Assembly: GCA_020831485.1 (NCBI GenBank)
Contig: JAFIGG010000009.1
Coordinates: forward strand, 1 to 64,000
Length of the DNA stretch: 64,000 nucleotides
Origin: Opitutales bacterium
GTDB lineage: Bacteria > Verrucomicrobiota > Verrucomicrobiia > Opitutales > Oceanipulchritudinaceae
Direction of reading: 5' to 3'
In this document: in pieces, positions 61,583-64,000 of the stretch
Numbering within the stretch: position 1 is the stretch's first letter
Layout: every line of letters begins with the position of its first letter
The notes under the pieces: generated by a model
The model's database searches: none
What the model saw: only the letters and a program-made list of their open reading frames with translations
What the model was told of the DNA's origin: nothing
Made by a program: the position numbers and the translations under genes

Positions 61583-62350
61583 TTACCGTAAATCAGTCAG
61601 AATGACCCGAATCCCCTCGTCTTCAAAGCGCTTGATTAGATCCGGCTCCGCATGACTGTCGGTAATGAGGTAATCGAGCTCGTTTACCGCAGCATAAATA
61701 AAGGGGCTTTTGCGTCCAAGTTTGCTGCTGTCCGTGACGACGCAGACATGCTCGGCCCGCTGGATCAGGCGCTCTTTGAGAACAGCCTGTCCCGGGTTGA
61801 CCTCGCTGGCACCGACTTTGACGTCCAAACCATCCACGCCGACGAAGAGCCAGCGGATCATGTATCGGCGCAGGGAGTCTTCGGCAATTGGGCCGACGTA
61901 TGAGCGTGAGATTTCTTCGTAGGTGCCCCCCGTGCAAATCAGGTTGTAGTGAGGCTGTTTGCCGAGGGCGACGACCACATGATGGGCATTGGTCAACACG
62001 GTTATCGGCAGAGCGGGAAGAAATTCGGTCATCGCCAGAACTGTTGAACTGGCATCTAGAAATACGGTGTCGTTGGCCTGAATCAGGCTCGCTGCCTGTT
62101 TGGCAATGGCTGCCTTGGCGTAGCGATTGGTGGACTGCCTTGCCGGCAGGGGCAGCTCCCGGCCTCGGGAATCCAGTCCGGTCGCTCCCCCATGTACACG
62201 CTGGATTCGTCCGGCTTCGGCAAGTTTTTCCAAATCTTTGCGAATGGTTTCATGGCTGACTCCGAATTTTTCCGCCAAGCCCATGGATAAAACCGATCCG
62301 TGCGCATCAATCAGGCGCAAAATTTCGTTTCGTCGGTGAGATGAAAGCAT
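61583..62350 (-). CDS. DeoR-family repressor, probably of the glycerol genes
   Basis: A 255-residue regulator; the ATG at 62350 (MLSSHRRNEILRLI) is the family start. N-terminal DeoR helix-turn-helix at about 5-60 (SVLSMGLAEKFGVSHETIRKDLEKLAEAG, RVHGGA). The effector domain of the sugar-phosphate isomerase-like type is at about 75-235 (FLDASSTVLAMTEFL, LTNAHHVVVAL, CTGGTYEEI, FVGVDGLDV, VVTDSSKLGRKS). It diverges from glpF and glpK, so a GlpR-like role (sensing glycerol-3-phosphate) is likely but not proven. Confidence 0.85.
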   Translation of the reverse strand: MLSSHRRNEILRLIDAHGSVLSMGLAEKFGVSHETIRKDLEKLAEAGRIQRVHGGATGLDSRGRELPLPARQSTNRYAKAAIAKQAASLIQANDTVFLDASSTVLAMTEFLPALPITVLTNAHHVVVALGKQPHYNLICTGGTYEEISRSYVGPIAEDSLRRYMIRWLFVGVDGLDVKVGASEVNPGQAVLKERLIQRAEHVCVVTDSSKLGRKSPFIYAAVNELDYLITDSHAEPDLIKRFEDEGIRVILTDLR

Positions 62351-62507
62351 TTTTTTCGAGGATAGTATCAAGGCTCTTTGTGGAAATACAACCCAAAGAG
62401 TTGGAATTAGTTGGATTTGCCGTCGTCGCCATCGAGATTCTCCAAGCAGCCCCACGATACCTCCTTGAAACCCCATGAAATCCAACTTTATACTGGCGAT
62501 AAGTTAT

Positions 62508-62518
62508 TGATAATCAAA
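62508..62518. promoter_or_regulatory. Palindrome TTGATAATCAA before glpF promoter
   Basis: A perfect dyad TTGAT-A-ATCAA, 4 bases upstream of the TTGACA of the candidate glpF promoter. Its position in the DeoR/glpF gap makes it a candidate operator; which protein binds is not known. Confidence 0.35.
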
Positions 62519-62521
62519 TAC

Positions 62522-62550
62522 TTGACATGCTTTAGGGTTTGGGTCTTATT
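62522..62550 (+). promoter_or_regulatory. Candidate promoter of glpFK
   Basis: TTGACA (62522-62527) is a consensus -35. A weak -10 (TCTTAT or CTTATT) follows 16-17 bases later, about 42 bases before the glpF ATG. A weak -10 beside a perfect -35 is usual for regulated promoters. Confidence 0.45.
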
Positions 62551-62591
62551 GGTGTGGTTTTCTCTCGAATCTCTAACTCAAGTTATCCCTA

Positions 62592-63338
62592 ATGAATGTT
62601 TATGTTGCAGAAATAGTTGGCACGGCCCTGTTAATCCTGTTGGGAAATGGTGTCGTTGCTGGGGCTGTATTGTCCCGCTCGAAGGCGCATGGGGGTGGAT
62701 GGATAGCAATTACGGTAGGTTGGGGGCTTGGGGTTGCCTTTGCGGTCTATGCCGTTGGGCGTATTTCGGGTGCCCATATCAATCCTGCGGTCACGGTTAG
62801 CCTGGCCTCAATCGGTGCCTTTGAATGGGCTTTGGTTCCGGGTTATGTTGCATCGCAGGTCGCAGGTGCTTTTATTGGTGCTGTTTTGGTCTATTTGAGC
62901 TACTATGCACACTGGTCGCAGACAGAAGATGCAGACCTCAAGCTGGCTTGCTATTCGACTTCCCCGTCCGTCCGCCAGCGTGGCCCGGCATTCATCACCG
63001 AGGCAATTGGGACTGCGGTGCTCATCTTCGGGGTGCTGGTGATCGGACGCATCGCCATGGATGCACCGACGGATGTTTCCGCCTGGAGCCATGTGGTGGG
63101 GTCCTATTTTGGCCCTCTGCTAGTTGGTCTGCTGGTAGTGTCGATAGGCCTTTCGCTTGGTGGGCCGACTGGATACGCCATCAATCCGGCCCGTGACCTC
63201 GGCCCGCGCATCGCCCACAGTATTTTGCCGATCCCCGGAAAACGGGACTCCGACTGGGCTTACGCCTGGGTGCCCATTGCCGCACCGATCATTGGCGGAA
63301 TTGCTGGCGCACAGCTGTTCAGACTCCTGGCGTTGTAA
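62592..63338 (+). CDS. glpF: Glycerol facilitator (aquaglyceroporin, MIP family)
   Basis: A 248-residue inner-membrane channel with six spans and two half-helices. Both NPA motifs are present: GAHINPAVT (Asn64) and GYAINPARD near residue 197. The Asp after NPAR is the mark of the glycerol-conducting branch rather than strict aquaporins. It lets glycerol diffuse into the cell for GlpK, whose gene begins 41 bases downstream. Confidence 0.92.
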   Translation: MNVYVAEIVGTALLILLGNGVVAGAVLSRSKAHGGGWIAITVGWGLGVAFAVYAVGRISGAHINPAVTVSLASIGAFEWALVPGYVASQVAGAFIGAVLVYLSYYAHWSQTEDADLKLACYSTSPSVRQRGPAFITEAIGTAVLIFGVLVIGRIAMDAPTDVSAWSHVVGSYFGPLLVGLLVVSIGLSLGGPTGYAINPARDLGPRIAHSILPIPGKRDSDWAYAWVPIAAPIIGGIAGAQLFRLLAL

Positions 63339-63379
63339 TTCTTTCACGTGCTCTAATCTCTAAACCCACTCTCTCTATT

Positions 63380-64000
63380 ATGAACTCTGAAAAATATATC
63401 ATCGCCTTCGACCAGGGGACCACCAGTTCCCGTTCCATCGTCTTTAACCACAATGGTGAAATCGTCACGGTGGCACAAAAGGAATTCGAACAGATTTATC
63501 CGCGCCCCGGCTGGGTGGAACACGATCCGATGGAGATCTGGTCCAGCCAGAGCTCGACGGCAGCCGAGGCAATATCGCGGGCCAACCTGTCGCGGAACGA
63601 TATCGCAGCGGTCGGTCTCACGAACCAGCGGGAAACCACAATCGTTTGGGACAGGGATACCGGCCGGCCGGTCTACAACGCCATAGTCTGGCAGGACCGC
63701 CGTACCGCCGATTACTGCCGCAAGTTGCGCGAAGAGGGTTTGGAAAAAGTTGTTTCCGAAAAGACCGGTTTGCGCATCGATCCATACTTCGCCGGAACCA
63801 AGGTGCGTTGGATCCTGGAGAATGTCAGGGGCGCACGTGAAAAGGCACAAAAGGGCAAGTTGCTATTCGGTACAGTGGATTCCTGGCTCCTGTGGCAACT
63901 GACAGGCCGTAAGGTGCACGCCACCGACATCACCAATGCCAGCCGTACACTTTTTTATAACATTGAAAAGGATGGCTGGGATCCGGAGTTACTGGAAATG
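63380..64000 (+). CDS. glpK: Glycerol kinase, N-terminal part (cut by window end)
   Basis: The first 207 codons of an FGGY-family kinase; no stop is reached. Landmarks are [13 protein letters not shown] (ATP phosphate loop), [20 protein letters not shown] and IVWQDRRT, all typical of GlpK, which phosphorylates glycerol to glycerol-3-phosphate in the cytoplasm. It has no Shine-Dalgarno sequence; the leader is pyrimidine-rich (CTCTCTATT before the ATG). It is in one operon with glpF and probably under the DeoR-type regulator. Confidence 0.93.
   Translation, partial: MNSEKYIIAFDQGTTSSRSIVFNHNGEIVTVAQKEFEQIYPRPGWVEHDPMEIWSSQSSTAAEAISRANLSRNDIAAVGLTNQRETTIVWDRDTGRPVYNAIVWQDRRTADYCRKLREEGLEKVVSEKTGLRIDPYFAGTKVRWILENVRGAREKAQKGKLLFGTVDSWLLWQLTGRKVHATDITNASRTLFYNIEKDGWDPELLEM

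Noticed and set aside
1-64000. Mobile elements, prophage, tRNA or rRNA genes
   Set aside because: No transposase, integrase, att-like duplication, cloverleaf or rRNA segment was found on reading; tRNA and rRNA scans were not available.

Overview
The window looks like chromosomal DNA from a Gram-negative, polysaccharide-degrading member of the Verrucomicrobiota, most likely class Opitutae (Puniceicoccales/Opitutales). The reasons are TonB-dependent receptors whose mature N-terminus reads VFDLSPFEVS, a PEP-CTERM protein (tail IPEPSTYAA, a membrane segment, then RRR), many start codons without a Shine-Dalgarno sequence, and a mix of secreted lyases, SSS symporters and AraC regulators. This placement is inference from gene content; no rRNA or marker phylogeny was available. 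I saw no rRNA, tRNA, CRISPR array, transposase or phage gene, and no gene-free stretch longer than about 300 bases.

Layout. 1-1030: end of an unidentified protein and a small membrane protein. 1284-3860: copper pair, a CPLC-type membrane protein and an OprC/NosA-type outer-membrane copper receptor, separated by a nested hairpin. 4046-8973: four genes in series, two MDR dehydrogenases, a secreted lyase-like protein and a BNR-repeat protein. 8948-12520 (minus): a complete MCE/Mla lipid-transport operon. 12681-18797: cardiolipin synthase/PLD, tandem SGNH esterase, class I fumarase, RIC iron-centre repair protein with an FNR/DNR-like box, and a TPMT-like methyltransferase. 18918-23128: BvgS-like hybrid histidine kinase and an AraC regulator.

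23118-53687 is the centre of interest, a roughly 30 kb glycan utilisation locus. It encodes a GH112 phosphorylase and a secreted phosphoesterase (minus strand), then a large TonB receptor, a W-rich secreted protein, an SSS symporter, AraC, a PL8-family lyase, a second symporter, a PEP-CTERM protein, two more PL8-family lyases and a three-module secreted protein. A terminator and a new promoter follow, then a tightly packed sugar operon: NagB fused to a degenerate PIG-L domain, a ROK-like kinase, PIG-L, NahK-like kinase and a GalE-like epimerase. A plausible reading is that polymer is cut outside by PL8 lyases, taken up by TonB and SSS transporters, and split inside by GH112 phosphorolysis, with the hexosamine going through NahK/epimerase and ROK/PIG-L/NagB. 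There is no GH88/GH105 unsaturated uronyl hydrolase, sulfatase or galT in the window, so the substrate and the complete route stay open.

53706-64000: ThrH-like phosphatase, SQRDL-type sulfide:quinone oxidoreductase with a Tat-like signal, a kinase/TIM-barrel fusion, a short-chain dehydrogenase lacking the catalytic Tyr overlapping an Fe-S photolyase (FeS-BCP), a BNR lipoprotein, a DeoR repressor divergent from glpF, and the 5' part of glpK, cut by the window end.
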